A stretch of 64,000 bases of DNA from Amaurobius ferox (GCA_951213105.1 OX578133.1:144329051-144393050); one strand, 5' to 3'; positions 1 to 10,869 are shown, counted from the stretch's first letter. Notes: generated by a model not told the origin, from the letters alone. Numbers and translations: made by a program.

Positions 1-580
1 GTAAAATGCTCCATGTTCTAACCTAAGCGGGAATATAAACTCTTTGCCTGGACACCACCAGAACGAGTTTTAAGATAAAGCTGTACACAGGTGAGAGTAC
101 CAAATGTATAAATTCCGGTTAAAAAATTGATTTTCAATAAAATACTGTGTAAATTAATTAAAAATTAAGCTATAAGTGATGGATATATTTATGTTGTGTA
201 GGAAGCAATACATCTCCTGCTTCATCCCACTCCGCGCCACTGATATCCTGCCAATACCGTCCTCAACTCTAGTTTAAGATGGCGATGTTGATTTCCAAGT
301 TTTTTTACTTTATATTTGTCCTGCATTAACACTTATTTGTGAGTTCTGTATGTATATTAATTCTGTTCCATAAGTTATGTTGTTTAATTTGAGAGGTTAT
401 TTGTGTTGTTAAATGCTTTATTTATTGTTAAATCCTGCATTAAATGTTTAAGCACTGACGTGGCTCAGTGAGTACGCCATGTTGGAGTGACTTGCAATAT
501 TTCACTGATTTGTGCTGTGAATATATTTGCGAAGTGATTTACTTATTATTCTGGTTCTACTGGGAAATATCATGAATTAA
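1..580. other. AT-rich DNA without recognisable feature
   Basis: I see no coding, RNA or repeat signal that I can support in this stretch. A run near 470-480 resembles the start of a tRNA A box (gtggctcagtgagtacg), but no B box follows at the right distance. Confidence 0.4.
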
Positions 581-1708
581 TTGTTTTTTCTAATTACTTT
601 ATATAGTGTGACTGAATTGAAAAATTACACCATTAACGCATGTTTTGTATTTCTACTCAGACTTCTGTGTTTGATGTTTTCCTGCTTGTTGCTGATCTCG
701 AAGATTGAACTTTATCTCTGTGGGGATATAAAAGGTACCTCTAATTTTATCTCATTTATACCAGTTTTCATTAATTATATTCAGCTTTTAATTATTTTCT
801 GGTTGATAAAATTTTGCATGTTAAATATTTTACGAATTCTTGCTATGGCCCACACTAGAGTCCTGCATCGGGTCGGGTTCGGGACGGGTTATTTTAATTT
901 TCCAAGTTGCGGGTCGGGTTTCCTTTACATTTTAAGATGTGGGTTGGATTGCTTTGCGGGCAATCCGCAAAAAATATTTCTATACCTTATCATATTTTTT
1001 ATGAGATAACTTGGATAAATGCTTGAACGAAGTTATAAACAATAAACAGTGAGGAATTATGTTCGTTCTTTAGAGATTTGAAATCTACTGAATAGAATTT
1101 TTAAATACATTTCCATTGCAGGTCGCGGGTCGAGTATTCAGGCCACACGCTGCAGATTCGGGTTGGGTTGCGGGTCTACAATTTTTTCTGTTGCGGGTTC
1201 TTGTCAGACTGTGTTCTCGACATTTTTTTGTTGTTGTTGCGAGTCGGATTTCGACACGCACAGGACTCTACCCCATACCTCAGCATTGAAAGTTTCAATC
1301 AATAGCTTTTCTAAAGAATACATTAAACAAGAGTTTAATCGCCTCACTAGGGATAAGTTGGTTCCCTTGAATACCTTTCAGGCTGGAAAAGTTGAGAAGA
1401 AGCTGAGGAAAGGCCTTCAGGATAAACTTATTAACAAATTTATAAAATTGTTTGTTCACGCTATTGAGGGGACTAATCTAGAGGTGCAGAAAGCAAAAAC
1501 AATATTTATTGTTCCCGAAGCTCAGTCTCCATCTAGAGGTAATTACTTAGGATTGCAATCATGTACGATTTTTGCAATCCCAAGATTTCGGGATGAAGAA
1601 TTTTTCAATACTGGGATTAGGGATTTCATTTTACGTTATTTAAAGGAAGCCCGATTTTATACTCGTACATTTCATTTTTATTTGTCTATAAATATTGCAT
1701 GCATGTGA
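581..1708 (+). pseudogene. Unidentified ORF split by a hAT insertion
   Basis: Two open frames lie on either side of a 415-bp hAT-like insertion. The left one runs from 581 and contains an ATG at 845-847 just before the insertion. The right one is open from 1280 to the stop ending at 1708, about 142 codons, with much less AT-biased codon use than its surroundings. Removing the insertion together with one copy of its 8-bp target duplication puts both in the same frame, giving roughly 234 codons, or about 145 codons if translation began at 845. The right part is lysine- and arginine-rich and looks soluble; the left part before 845 is hydrophobic and AT-rich, so it may be an accidental frame. I do not recognise the protein. 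A host gene, a domesticated element or an old viral insertion are all possible. The insertion brings its own frame across the junction, so any product today would be chimeric. Confidence 0.45.
856..1270. mobile_element. Non-autonomous hAT-like transposon
   Basis: Terminal inverted repeats tagagtcctg(c) at 856 and its complement ending at 1270 bound a 415-bp element. The flanks 848-855 (gcccacac) and 1271-1278 (ccccatac) are an 8-bp target duplication with two mismatches, the length expected for hAT elements. Many short GGGT/CGGGTT motifs sit just inside both ends (870-930 and 1125-1200), as is common for subterminal transposase-binding repeats in hAT elements. No transposase is encoded. It interrupts an open reading frame. 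Confidence 0.72.
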
Positions 1709-2665
1709 ATGATAATAGAACGTGGAGATGTCCTTATAACAAGCTTTTGGTACAGGAACTTTCGGATATAATAAACATTTTCCAAGAGGAACACCATTGA
1801 TACACATCCGCGTAATTTTGAAATTCGCATTGACAATGCTCATAAAAACATACGATAATAGTGATCTGTCTAAAGTAATATACATTAAATTAGGCATTAA
1901 ATATATGAAAAAAATTTAGTAACTTTACAATAAATATACATGTGTATTTTAACACATATTGTGGAAAATGTAATGGACTGATATTGAGCAAATTGTATAT
2001 AAAATGTTTAAACAAAAGTATCATAAATTAGTAAATGCATCTCGCATATAAAAAGTTTTAGTCTAAAATAAGTGGATATTACATTGTTGTTCCTGTGATT
2101 TCACTAAAATTTTGACGTCTCATGGACAAAAATTCTAGCTTTAAATTCTTTGTTTGGACATGACACATTTGGATTACCCTAAGTCCATTATTGAATAGCT
2201 CCTATTTTTTGAGATACTTTTGTATGTTTAATTTGGTGTGAATCAGGAAAAGAAAGTATCATAAGTGCAACCAGACAAGGCGCAAATCAAAATCTCTTGA
2301 CAGAAATGTATTAAAAACACAATGTACATGACTGCGTTTTAAGTACGTGGTTTGACCAAGAAATGCAAAAAATTAACATGGAATTCCTGGAATACTTTGA
2401 GAAAAATGTTGCCGTATTTACACAGAAAAACGTCAAAGTTGTGCAGTTAACATAAAATAAAGAACTTAAGTATGTTCTATGTATATGATCTTGCAAAGAA
2501 ATGCACATCTCCAGGATACTTTTCTAGGTTGTGACAAAATTGGCGACGGACATATTGCGATCACCATATGGACGCAACATGGGACTTTTGCTGCATAGCA
2601 AAACCCCTTTTCTCCGTACTCAGTTTTCCAATGATATCTTAACTATTTTTTCCGTTTATGAAAAA
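1709..2665. other. AT-rich intergenic DNA, no clear gene
   Basis: Nothing firm. A short plus-strand open stretch at about 2350-2453 reads like protein (acidic and lysine-rich) but has no start context or splice support. The minus-strand frames here are short and AT-driven. Confidence 0.3.
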
Positions 2666-2667
2666 TA

Positions 2668-4228
2668 CACTTCCTGACATAGAAAATGTAACACCATGAA
2701 GCTTTTGCAGTACAATTATGTAAGTTGCGAGACAAGTGCATCTGGCCGATGTATGCAAATGATCTGAAATGCAAGTAGGTTAGGTGATCACAGCGCGGAA
2801 TAAAAGAGATGAGAACGGCAGATGGAACGACAGTTGTTACTGTCTGTCACCTACGGAAACCCGTTTTCCGAGCTGTTTTTCATTTCAGAAGACACGCGTT
2901 GTTAAGGAGATGCCTGACCGATGGTGCAGAAATCCGTCTTAGCATTTGGACGATCGTGCGAGGAGATTCATTTTAGGCCTACGTACGGTTGGGTGGTGAT
3001 ACCGGCGTATTGCCGCTGAAACACGCGTAGATGCGTCCACTGTGCAAAGGATTTGGAGAAGATGGATTGAAGAAGGGCATGTGGATTGTCGCAGTGGTGC
3101 AAGTCCATCCAGACGTGCGTCAACACGCGTTGAACCACGCATTCGAAGGCATACGGTGACCGCCTTACAAACGATGGCTGTCGACATTTTGCAGAATTTG
3201 TAGGGTACATTGGATGTTCCTATATCAGTGAGAACAGTATCTCGACGATTGGTCGAAAGCAGCTTGCACTCAAACCGTCTTTAAGAAGACTGCCATTGAC
3301 GACAAGACACCGACGTGAGAGATTGCAATGGTGTTGGGTCCGAGCCTCTTGGATGACTGAATGGGACAGGGTTATGTTCAGCGACGAGTCTCAGTTATGT
3401 TTGTCGAATGACAGTCACCGCGTGAGAATCTGGAGGCGTCGTCAAAATATATCCAATCCTGCTGCGACTGTTGAACACAATATTGCTTGACAAAGCGGCA
3501 TCATGGTTTGGGGTTCCATCGGCTTCGATAGCCGGTCACCTCTGGTTCGTATCAGAAGCACAATGACGGCACGATGATATGTGGATGAGGGATTGCGATC
3601 GGTTGCACTGCCCTACCTTCAGCGGTTGAAAAATGCTGTTTTCCTGCACGATAACGCGCGACCGTACACGACTACCATCAGCAGACAAGTCTTGCAACGT
3701 ATCCAATCCAGGTGCTTCCATCTCTTCTACTGTCTCTAGATCTCTCAGCCATTGAGCATGTATGAGGCGTGATTGGTCGTCGTTTGACTACACTACTCCC
3801 GCCTCAAAGAGAAGACTACCCGTGGGGGATGGTTGAAGGCATATGTTCATCCATCCCTCAGGAAACCATCCACACGCTCATTACATCTGTTCCTCCAAGG
3901 GTTGCTGCTTGTATCGCCGCAAGAAGTGTTCCTACTGCCAACTGATCACCTTGTCTATGCCATTACTGTATTGCATTATCCTTCTGGAATTAAGATCACT
4001 TCACTCATTTATTTATATATGCAATCTCTGTCTGTGTGTCCTTTATCATTACACCCTATTCGTTCTTTCATAGTGTTGTATTTTCTGTGTCGGGTAGTGT
4101 AAAGTCGATATAACAGACATGTAATACCTCTTTCTAGACGAAATTTGGTATCATTTAGTTGAGTATATTTGGAAAATTAACATAAAATGAAAAATTACCT
4201 TGGACATTTTAATTATGACAGTGCACGA
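2668..4228 (+). mobile_element. Decayed Tc1-like DNA transposon
   Basis: About 1.56 kb, the usual Tc1 size, carrying a broken transposase. Candidate diverged terminal repeats start near 2668 (cttcctgacatag...) and end near 4228 (…aattatgacagtgcac read backwards gives ctgtcataatt). Both are next to TA dinucleotides (2666-2667 and 4229-4230), the target expected for Tc1/mariner. The TIR match is only partial, so the exact ends are provisional. Confidence 0.7.
2920..3945 (+). pseudogene. Tc1-like transposase, frameshifted
   Basis: The DDE transposase of the Tc1 family cuts and pastes its own element. Readable blocks in order are an N-terminal helix-turn-helix region (about 2960-3150, with TVQRIWRRWIEEG), the first catalytic aspartate in MFSDESQLCL (about 3374-3403), GIMVWGS (about 3499-3519), the second aspartate in FLHDNARPYTT (about 3640-3672), the glutamate block LSAIEHV (about 3744-3764) and a C-terminal block ETIHTLITSVPPRVAACI (about 3860-3915). 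The spacing between the second D and the E fits DD34E if one frame change is allowed. The reading frame changes several times and contains stops, so the gene is dead. Confidence 0.88.
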
Positions 4229-5205
4229 TACGGGCTAAACATCAAAATCGCAGCTTGTGTTTCACATGCATGTAGAAACATTTGGAAAAAAATAGTTACG
4301 AAATTTTGTAGTAGATAATGCACCCGACACGGGGCAACATTTAAAAATGTTGTATTTGTACAAAATTTGGTTTCAGTTGGTTGAGTAATTTCCGAGATAT
4401 TAATTTGTCATAAAAATGTCGTTTGCGAATATTGTCCACGACTCGCATTAAACGCATAAAAACATCCGCAGGTTGTTTTCGTTCTTGTGTAGCAGCCGAA
4501 ATTTCTACAAAATTTGGTTTCATGTGGTTGACTAATTTCGAAGAAAACGGGACTATCTCGATTTGGCGACAGACCGTATACGGACGGACTACTTTTAGAG
4601 TATTTTTCGTAAAAAGGACATATAGGTTTTCACTAATACGAAAAGTGTTTTCGACACGAAGACATTACTCCCATTTAGCGGAAGAAGTAAAGAAAAAACA
4701 TATTTAATGCAACCAAATAATATACCACTGAAAACAGTTAAAATTATTTTTTAATACAAAAATGTGTCTACTATATATAGTGTTATTCTGCTATTTCATC
4801 AGTTTGGGTTGTCAATTCATCATCAATTGTAGTATTCGGCCCTAACATCCGATTCATTCGTTGTTCGTCAGAACACTAAGAAGAAAAAATATGTATCATT
4901 TAACATTTTTTTTAATTTAATGTTATATGAAAAGACCTGATTAGTATTAGAACAATTTTTAATTCTATACTTTAATATCATCCTTTTTTTTAAATAATTT
5001 GTAAGTTTGCAGATAAATACTATTCTGGTGGAGAATTGTTTTATTAAATTGATCACATTTCTCTCTAATATTTTTGAAAAAATTTCAGAATCGAGAAAGT
5101 ATTAATTCATAAATCAAAATAACTGAAATTAATCTCGAAATCCCAGGATTTTTTCATTTGTTATCCCAGGATTTCGGGATCAGGTTTCGACCGTTATTCC
5201 CGGAT
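4229..5205. other. Dispersed-repeat debris, no gene
   Basis: Contains three diverged copies of a motif of the type aaatttggttt(c)a..ggttgagta (near 4140, 4366 and 4508). This motif recurs in degraded dispersed repeats elsewhere in the window (for example 12165 and 32475). The 94-codon frame at 4423-4707 overlaps this repeat and I do not regard it as a gene. Confidence 0.4.
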
Positions 5206-5214
5206 CGAAACATC

Positions 5215-5403
5215 CTGCGGGATCGTGATGTCGAAGGCACCATAATTCACGAGATCCACTGAAGGGTGTTTTACCATCATCATTGAATCTAACCTGCAGG
5301 GTTTATTCCTTCGGGCGCAATTGTAAAAGTCTCACTGTCCCAGACTGGGTTCGAACCGCGGATCTTCAAACTAATTAATGCTCTAACCATTAATCTACTG
5401 GGA
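5215..5403 (-). mobile_element. tRNA-derived SINE, minus strand
   Basis: The head at 5338-5403 reads as a degenerate tRNA on the minus strand: acceptor halves TCCCAG and CTGGGA pair, an A-box-like TAGATTAATGG and a perfect B box GGTTCGAACCC are present. At 66 nt it is shorter than a tRNA, and the anticodon arm is damaged. An unrelated body of about 120 bp follows toward 5215. The combination suggests a SINE rather than a functional tRNA. Confidence 0.55.
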
Positions 5404-5405
5404 TA

Positions 5406-5894
5406 AATTGTCTAACTTTCTCTCGTCGAAGTGGAACCTATATATTTAATTGGAAAACTTTCTTGTTCTTATGGGACTGCAGGATTTTTTTTCTCCTCGA
5501 GGCCAGTTAGATTTATTTCTCCCATACAGCTTGATTTATATTTTTACAGTGAATCTCGCAAGCTATCATTCTAATATTTCATGCAATTTACAGTTTCGCA
5601 GTTAATAAAATCGTATATTACCCTGGTGATGATTAAAATTTGGTATGTATCTAATAATTAAAACAAAAATGAAAAAAAAATAAAAGGAAAGAACAACTAT
5701 TAATTGTTTTAAGTAAATGTTTTTAATGTAATTTTCTTCGTAAACAGACTGGAATCCCCTTTATAATAGGATAATCAGGTTCGCCAATATGGTGGGAGGC
5801 AAAAAGCTGCCCGGGTTGCATATATTGTCCCTAATATTGTTTTGTTTTTGGAAATTTGGCAAATTGGCGTCAATAAAAAATGCTCCCAATTATC
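5406..5894. other. AT-rich DNA, nothing recognised
   Basis: No open frame, RNA gene or repeat that I can support. Short A/T runs only. Confidence 0.35.
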
Positions 5895-5908
5895 AAATAA
5901 AGACGGAA

Positions 5909-6186
5909 GAGGTGGGACTCCCCAGTGGTTATTGCATTCGGACAACCCGAGTTCGATTCCCGGTTTTGATCCCCCAAACTGTCCCCGAGCTCAAGCGGAG
6001 TACGGGCACGTTCAATATGAGTATCCGTAAGTCCTTACGAGATGTTAGTGGTAGGGAAAGGAGCGTACGGCCCCTGTGGATGCCGCCCACTGGTTTTCGG
6101 TCTAAATTTCGTGGTACTGTCCCGACCGTCCAAACAGATACCTCCACTTTCGGGTAGATCGGACGGTCTGGGTAAAACAAACAAAC
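5909..6186 (+). mobile_element. tRNA-derived SINE (family S), nearly full length
   Basis: Starts with a tRNA-like head (A-box region ccccagtggttattgc, B box gagttcgattcccgg at about 5946), followed by a conserved body (gtccttacgagatgttagtgg; ctgtggatgccgcc) and a 3' end cggacggtctgggt followed by (aaac)n. Flanks 5895-5908 and 6187-6201 form an imperfect 14-15 bp direct repeat (aaataaagacggaa / aaatatagaacggaa), the signature of LINE-driven retroposition. Related copies or parts are at 28800, 45268, 48330 and 48610. Several short ORFs here are only SINE sequence. Confidence 0.8.
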
Positions 6187-6202
6187 AAATATAGAACGGA
6201 AA

Positions 6203-7065
6203 TAATTTAAAATTGCAAAATTGATATAATTTAAGGACGCATTAGTATTATGTGTTTTCTGTGCGATACAACTCTTATGCATATATTTAACGCAAGAATA
6301 AAAATAATAATTTGAATTTATAGGGAAGTCACGCGCTCTCTATATTGTATTATTTAATTCTGTTCTCGAAAAACTTTAGATGCAGATTTTCCAGGATTTG
6401 CCAACTGAATATTTGGATTTAGATAATCCACGAAAATAAGATAAAAGAAGGTCACAGTATTAAAGCATAATCGAGCAGTCGATGCAGAAAAAAGAAAGAT
6501 AACAACTCTCTCTTTCTTAAAATGAACATTCCCAAGCACGGCGTTAACATTTTTAATGGTTACTTGCCGACAGCCAGGCTCAAAATAGAACTAAAAAAAA
6601 AATAGTGCTCACCGATAATGGTTGAATGAAGAAGCAGTTGAACGCTTCAATGAACAGCAAGTATTGTAACAGCTGCAAGACATATGAAAGATTTCCTACA
6701 AACGCTGTCTGCGAGCATCCAAGCATCCAGTATATATATTTTAGAATCATAATCTAGCATTATGTGGATCTTTTAATGAGACAATAAGTTATGTAAACAA
6801 GAGATAGCTGAAATGTGAATGTACTTCGTTTGAACTACAATTGAAAACCTTCTTAATGCTGTTAGTAGGTGCCAAAAACTAGTATGTAAATAAAAACTAT
6901 ATCCAACTATATATATAAAATTGAGGATGCGTTTTATAATAAATACAGAGAGTGATTTTTGGCAATAGCAAATAGATAAAAAAGTGAAAAAGTAAATTAC
7001 TGAGTAAATAGTAAACATCGGGCGATTGTTTCGAAATGGCTTGGCTTACTTTCTTCAGTGTAATA
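6203..7065. other. AT-rich DNA without supported feature
   Basis: Several short minus-strand frames exist but have the composition of random AT-rich sequence. No repeat family recognised. Confidence 0.35.
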
Positions 7066-7180
7066 AAGCCAAGAGCTTAAGATGTATATGTTAAGCCAAG
7101 AGCTTAATATATATGTTAAGCCTAGAGCTTAATATATATGTTACATAATATATATGTTAAGCCAAGAACTTAACATATAT
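7066..7180. repeat. 25-26 bp minisatellite, about four units
   Basis: Direct repeats of taagccaagagcttaatata (plus tatg) at about 7069, 7094, 7119 and, after a spacer, 7158. Each unit contains the near-palindrome taagc...gagctta, so the array can fold into hairpins. Confidence 0.75.
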
Positions 7181-7322
7181 ATTTTTTTGTAATTTCTTAA
7201 TTTATCCGTTATATGTCATAAGAATGTTTCGTAAAGTAATGTAAGTTCATTATCATTTTCTATTTAATCATAGATTTTTATTTTCTTACAACTTTTTGCC
7301 TTTATTCAGATACGCTTTTTTT

Positions 7323-7622
7323 CTAGATGATTATACTACAGTTCTGGTTGTCACTGTTAGCGGATTGGACGCGTGTGTGGTTAGGTATTATAACTCCAGA
7401 TTGGTCGAATAATTGCATCAGTTCTTTATACGGTCCATAATGGAAAACATACAGCACTGTAAACTCCTTAATTCGATCATTGACCCCTTTCCTTTGATGA
7501 GCCTGGATTGTTTTCAAGAAAATCTTTCCATAGTCATTAATTGGACTATGAGAAATACATATTATACAAGATTTTACTGCTAAGCTACATAACTTCTTCC
7601 TATTTTTAAAGAGTTTGAATAG
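7323..7622 (-). CDS. Unidentified ORF or terminal-exon-like frame
   Basis: A minus-strand frame stays open for about 98 codons in AT-rich surroundings; the first ATG is at 7517 and the stop codon ends at 7323. The residue mix looks like a real soluble protein (INDYGKIFLKTIQAHQ near the middle, then a mixed charged/aromatic stretch, ending NQNCSIII). I do not recognise it. The open frame extends upstream of the ATG, so it could be a last exon or a relic of a longer gene; no convincing acceptor site was found. Confidence 0.3.
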   Translation of the reverse strand, partial: LFKLFKNRKKLCSLAVKSCIICISHSPINDYGKIFLKTIQAHQRKGVNDRIKEFTVLYVFHYGPYKELMQLFDQSGVIIPNHTRVQSANSDNQNCSIII

Positions 7623-7670
7623 TTATGTATAGATTTATCTTATAATTCTAAGCTCTTGTCTAGATCTTGA

Positions 7671-7927
7671 TCATTTTAATTTATATATCGCTTGGCAGAA
7701 TCATTTTTATTTATGCGTTACTTGGTAAAATCATTTTAATTTACGTATCACTTGATACAGTCATTTTAATTTATGTATCACTTGCTAAGTCATTTTAATT
7801 TACATATCACTTGGTAAAGTCATTTTAATTTACATATCACGTGGTTAAAGTCATTTTAATTTACATCACTTGGTAAAGTCACTTTAATTTACTTATCACT
7901 TGGTAAAGTCATTTTAAATTTATCACG
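7671..7927. repeat. 30-bp minisatellite, nine units
   Basis: Tandem units of tcattttaatttacatatca plus cttggtaaag, starting at 7671, 7701, 7731, 7761, 7790, 7820, 7851, 7879 and 7909, with 29-31 bp spacing and substitutions that increase toward the left end. Confidence 0.92.
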
Positions 7928-8925
7928 TATGGCTACACTAAGCAAAAATAAATTGAATTAATGAAATTCGCTTGTTCTCCACCCAATTTCCAAACCACCT
8001 CAATTTCCAAATCATTTCCACACACGCACTCTGTAAATGTGGGAAGCAAAAAAAATATAAATAAATACATAATAAAAATAAATAAATAAAAGAAACGTAC
8101 AAGAAGCTAAGGAGTTATCATGGTTTAAACCTTCCAAGGTAAGCTTACGCAGAAACACCGGAAGAAAAATCGAAGGTAATAAAAATAAAGATAATAAAAC
8201 CAAAGTAATAAAACGCAAATAATGTCGTTAAAAGCAGCATACAACAAAAAAATAATAGTATCGACCGATTTCTAAAGCAAGAAACAACTTTCTTCGTCAG
8301 GACACATAAGAAGCGCAACTTTCACTAGCTAAATCAATTGTGAGAGCTAGATTGGCGACTGATGTAACAATATCAAACGTGATTGAACAAAACCATCTCT
8401 ATTAGATAATTTTGGACTGAAGCAAGGAAAAGGAGATTGCCAACGGCAACATAAGATAGAAGAGGTAAAAACCGAGGAGGAAGGAACAAGATGTAGGATA
8501 CAATGAATGAACGGTCAAATGCCAAAGAGGAAAGTGAGCGTTCAACAAAGGATTCAAAGCACTTGTTCAATGATTAAAACTGTGAACATAAGATTCCTAA
8601 TAAATTAAAAGAGGTAACTAACAGTGTTTCGTAAGCTATGTGGGTCAAATAAATCAGCGGTAAAATGACCAGATTTTAAATAAAAACGAAATACGAATAC
8701 AGCAGAAAATAGTTTTAGAGACAGAGCTAGCTAATCGCAACAAATGCTTCGGTAAAAAAATTCAGAAAAATGATGAAAATAACCGAAATAAGAAGGAAGC
8801 AAACGGAATCAAAAAATTTTAACGGGAAATTTCCAAGCAGAAAAGAAGAAAGGGCAATTACCATTAATAAGGAAGCTGGTCTTAGAAACAATAGAGAAAC
8901 TTGCAGGAAAGTCCAATTCCAGCAG

Positions 8926-9267
8926 AGAGTTATCTATAAGGTCGTCAATATTCTTTCGGGTTTCAATTTTAGGCGTGCCTTAGAACTTATTAACAAAATT
9001 CATTTCCCTTCTCTTAAAGATCCTATTCCTGTCTTAAATCCTTGAGGTGTTTATCACATTCCATGCGAATGCGGTCTTGGTCACATTTTATGCGAATGCG
9101 GTCTTGGTCACATTCCATGTGAATGCGGTCTTGGCCACATTCCAGGTGAATGCTGTCTTGGTCACATTCCATGCGAATGCTGTTGGTCAAATAAAAAAAA
9201 ACCTGTTAAATTTTCTATTAAGGAACACATAAGCCATGTGTCTAACAAGAAGTTTTTAAGTTTGTAA
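8926..9267 (+). pseudogene. Penelope-like RT/GIY-YIG C-terminal relic
   Basis: An open frame (from 8770, though its first part is inverted-arm sequence) reads through FNFRRALELINKIHF and PIPVLNP to a stop at 9043-9045, then continues in the same frame as GVYHIPCECG (from 9046), the recognisable start of the linker/GIY-YIG endonuclease domain of Penelope-like retroelements. It ends KFSIKEHISHVSNKK before the stop at 9265-9267. The central GIY-YIG catalytic core is missing and is replaced by a five-fold in-frame repeat of a nine-residue unit. After the stop, shifted frames still resemble the C-terminal tail. Assignment rests on motif recognition only. Confidence 0.6.
9055..9189 (+). repeat. 27-bp in-frame tandem repeat, five units
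   Basis: Units begin at 9055, 9082, 9109, 9136 and 9163. Each is 27 bp (cattccatgcgaatgcggtc plus neighbours) and encodes HIPCECGLG or a close variant. The array sits inside the Penelope-like coding relic and preserves its frame. Confidence 0.95.
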
Positions 9268-10149
9268 TTGCTCAAGATTGTTGGAATTCTAATCATGTTT
9301 GTAAATTTTGAAAGCTATGATTATTTTTACTTCTAATGCCATTTTTGAATTGGGTTTTTGAATTAGTTTTTCCCTTGTTTCTCGGTCAAACTTTCTTATT
9401 AACGATAATTGTATTTTTTCTCCTCTGCTTGGAAATCTCGGGTATAATTTTTCGATTTCATTTGCTTCCCTCTACATATTTCGATTATTTCCTTTTCATG
9501 AATTTTCTTTTTTTTCCAAAGTATTTGTTGACAATGTTAACTCTTTTAGCTTCCAAAACTAGTTTCTGTTCTACTCCTGTTTAGTTTTTCGTTTAAAATC
9601 TAGTATTTTTACCGCTGGCTCATAGCTTTCAAAACTGGTTAGTTGCTTTTTTAATTTAAAGGGGCACTTATATTCGTAGTTTCACTCACTGAACAAGTGC
9701 TTTGAATCCTTTGTTGCATCTTTACTTTCCTCTTTTATTTTTAAAAATGCATTCATTGTGCCCCACCTCTTGTTCCTTTCTCCTTGGATTTTAACTCATT
9801 TCTTCTCTTGCGGTTGGCAACCCACTTTTCCTTGCTTCAGTCACGTTTGCCATTGTTACATCTGTCGCCAATCTAGCTTCTATTGTTTGCCGTTCTTACA
9901 CTTTTCACCGGTCTTGCTCTTGCGAGTAAAGGTTGCTCTTCTTACTTGTCCCGAAGAAGAAAGCTGCTTGTCTCCAAAGTCGGTCGACAGTATTATTTTT
10001 TAGTTGTACTATGCTTTTAACAATGTTAATTTAGTTTTTTTTAATTTAAAAACATATACCGTTATTTTAAAGCTAAGACTTCCAGTTTCGTGACACTATA
10101 TAAAAATTTGGAAATATTTTTTAATTAGAAGCTAATGAGATTAGGGTTA

Positions 10150-10500
10150 TAAATTGCTATCGCAAACTTGGCGATATGTCGCCCAAGATTGACGAAAATA
10201 AAGTCAAAGTTGTAAAAATGACATCAAATTAACGGAAATGCCGCCAAAACACGAATGAATTAAAATATTTTAATACATGGACTATATTACTGTTTGCGGA
10301 TACTATCAATATTGATGTCTGTTAATTTTGAGTTCGCGAAATATAAGTTAATTGGATATGTTATCAGGAAGAGCGCCAAATGTGAAATTTAATGTTAGAA
10401 ACACTGTGCCGTGAATATTATTCATTATTTTTTCACTATGAAAGAAGTAATTGCATTATATAGTGAAAGTCATGTGCTGCCCAGATCAGATTTTTTAGCA
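10150..10500 (+). repeat. Hairpin-ended dispersed repeat, 3' fragment
   Basis: Shares the blocks cgatatgtcgccca / gccaaaacacg / ggactatattactg and the terminal catgtgctgcccagatcaga with 23560-23830 and (terminal block only) 33200, 40360 and 59070. It looks like the 3' part of the family described at 36640-37300. Non-coding. Confidence 0.5.
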
Positions 10501-10868
10501 AATTGCTAAGGAATTCAACGGATTTCATGAATATTTAAATATGAGAATATTTAAATTTAACTACCATGTATTTCGTAAATTTCCTTTGGAATGTTTACGT
10601 TTGAAACCTATGGCAAGGCATAATCAGTATTTGTTAATGGGCAGAAAATTTCCAGCCATGAAAACCCTTTTCCATAATAATGAAATGCATATTCTTGCTC
10701 ATGTCGACAGCAGATATGTGCTAAGCTCGTTACTGCTCATACAAACCAATTTCTAGTGGTACTCAGACTGATTTAAATTAGTAAATCCCATTTAAGCACG
10801 TATAGGTGTGAACAAATATTTCATTTTTGTGAAAATTAAATATCTTATGACTTTGCAATGTTTGTTTA
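10501..10868. other. Unassigned DNA flanking a coding exon
   Basis: A 71-codon plus-strand frame at 10541-10756 has moderately protein-like composition but no identity and no splice support. It lies antisense to, and in the predicted intron next to, the minus-strand exon at 10870-11010. Confidence 0.3.
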
Positions 10869-10869
10869 C

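Larger units (their letters stand above)
7985..10020 (+). mobile_element. Penelope-like element remnant with inverted arms
   Basis: A central coding relic with a GIY-YIG-type start (see 8926-9267) lies between two inverted arms. The left arm, about 8220-8930, is the reverse complement of the right arm, about 9335-10015, at moderate identity. Paired landmarks include agattggcgac(t)gatgtaaca near 8350 against its complement near 9860, and gtcgaccgat near 8260 against its complement near 9980. Extra tail sequence at 7985-8110 (minus) also occurs at 60000-60120. Penelope-like elements often carry inverted or direct pseudo-LTRs, which would explain the arrangement. No intact reverse transcriptase remains. 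Confidence 0.55.

Noticed and set aside
870..1200. Telomere-like or G-quadruplex GGGTT repeats
   Set aside because: They are irregular and confined to the subterminal parts of the hAT-like element, where transposase-binding motifs are expected.
3833..4102. Two overlapping plus-strand frames of 76-89 codons
   Set aside because: They are off-frame readings across the end of the Tc1-like transposase and its 3' flank.
4423..4707. 94-codon plus-strand frame as a gene
   Set aside because: It overlaps repeated aaatttggttt(c)a motifs typical of degraded dispersed repeats and has no splice or homology support.
5338..5403. Functional tRNA gene
   Set aside because: Only 66 nt, anticodon arm damaged, followed by a SINE body; better explained as a SINE head.
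5929..6282. 117-codon minus-strand frame
   Set aside because: Lies almost wholly in the tRNA-derived SINE at 5909-6186.
7671..7927. CRISPR-like array (regular 30-bp repeats)
   Set aside because: The units are directly adjacent without unique spacers, and the context is eukaryotic; it is a minisatellite.
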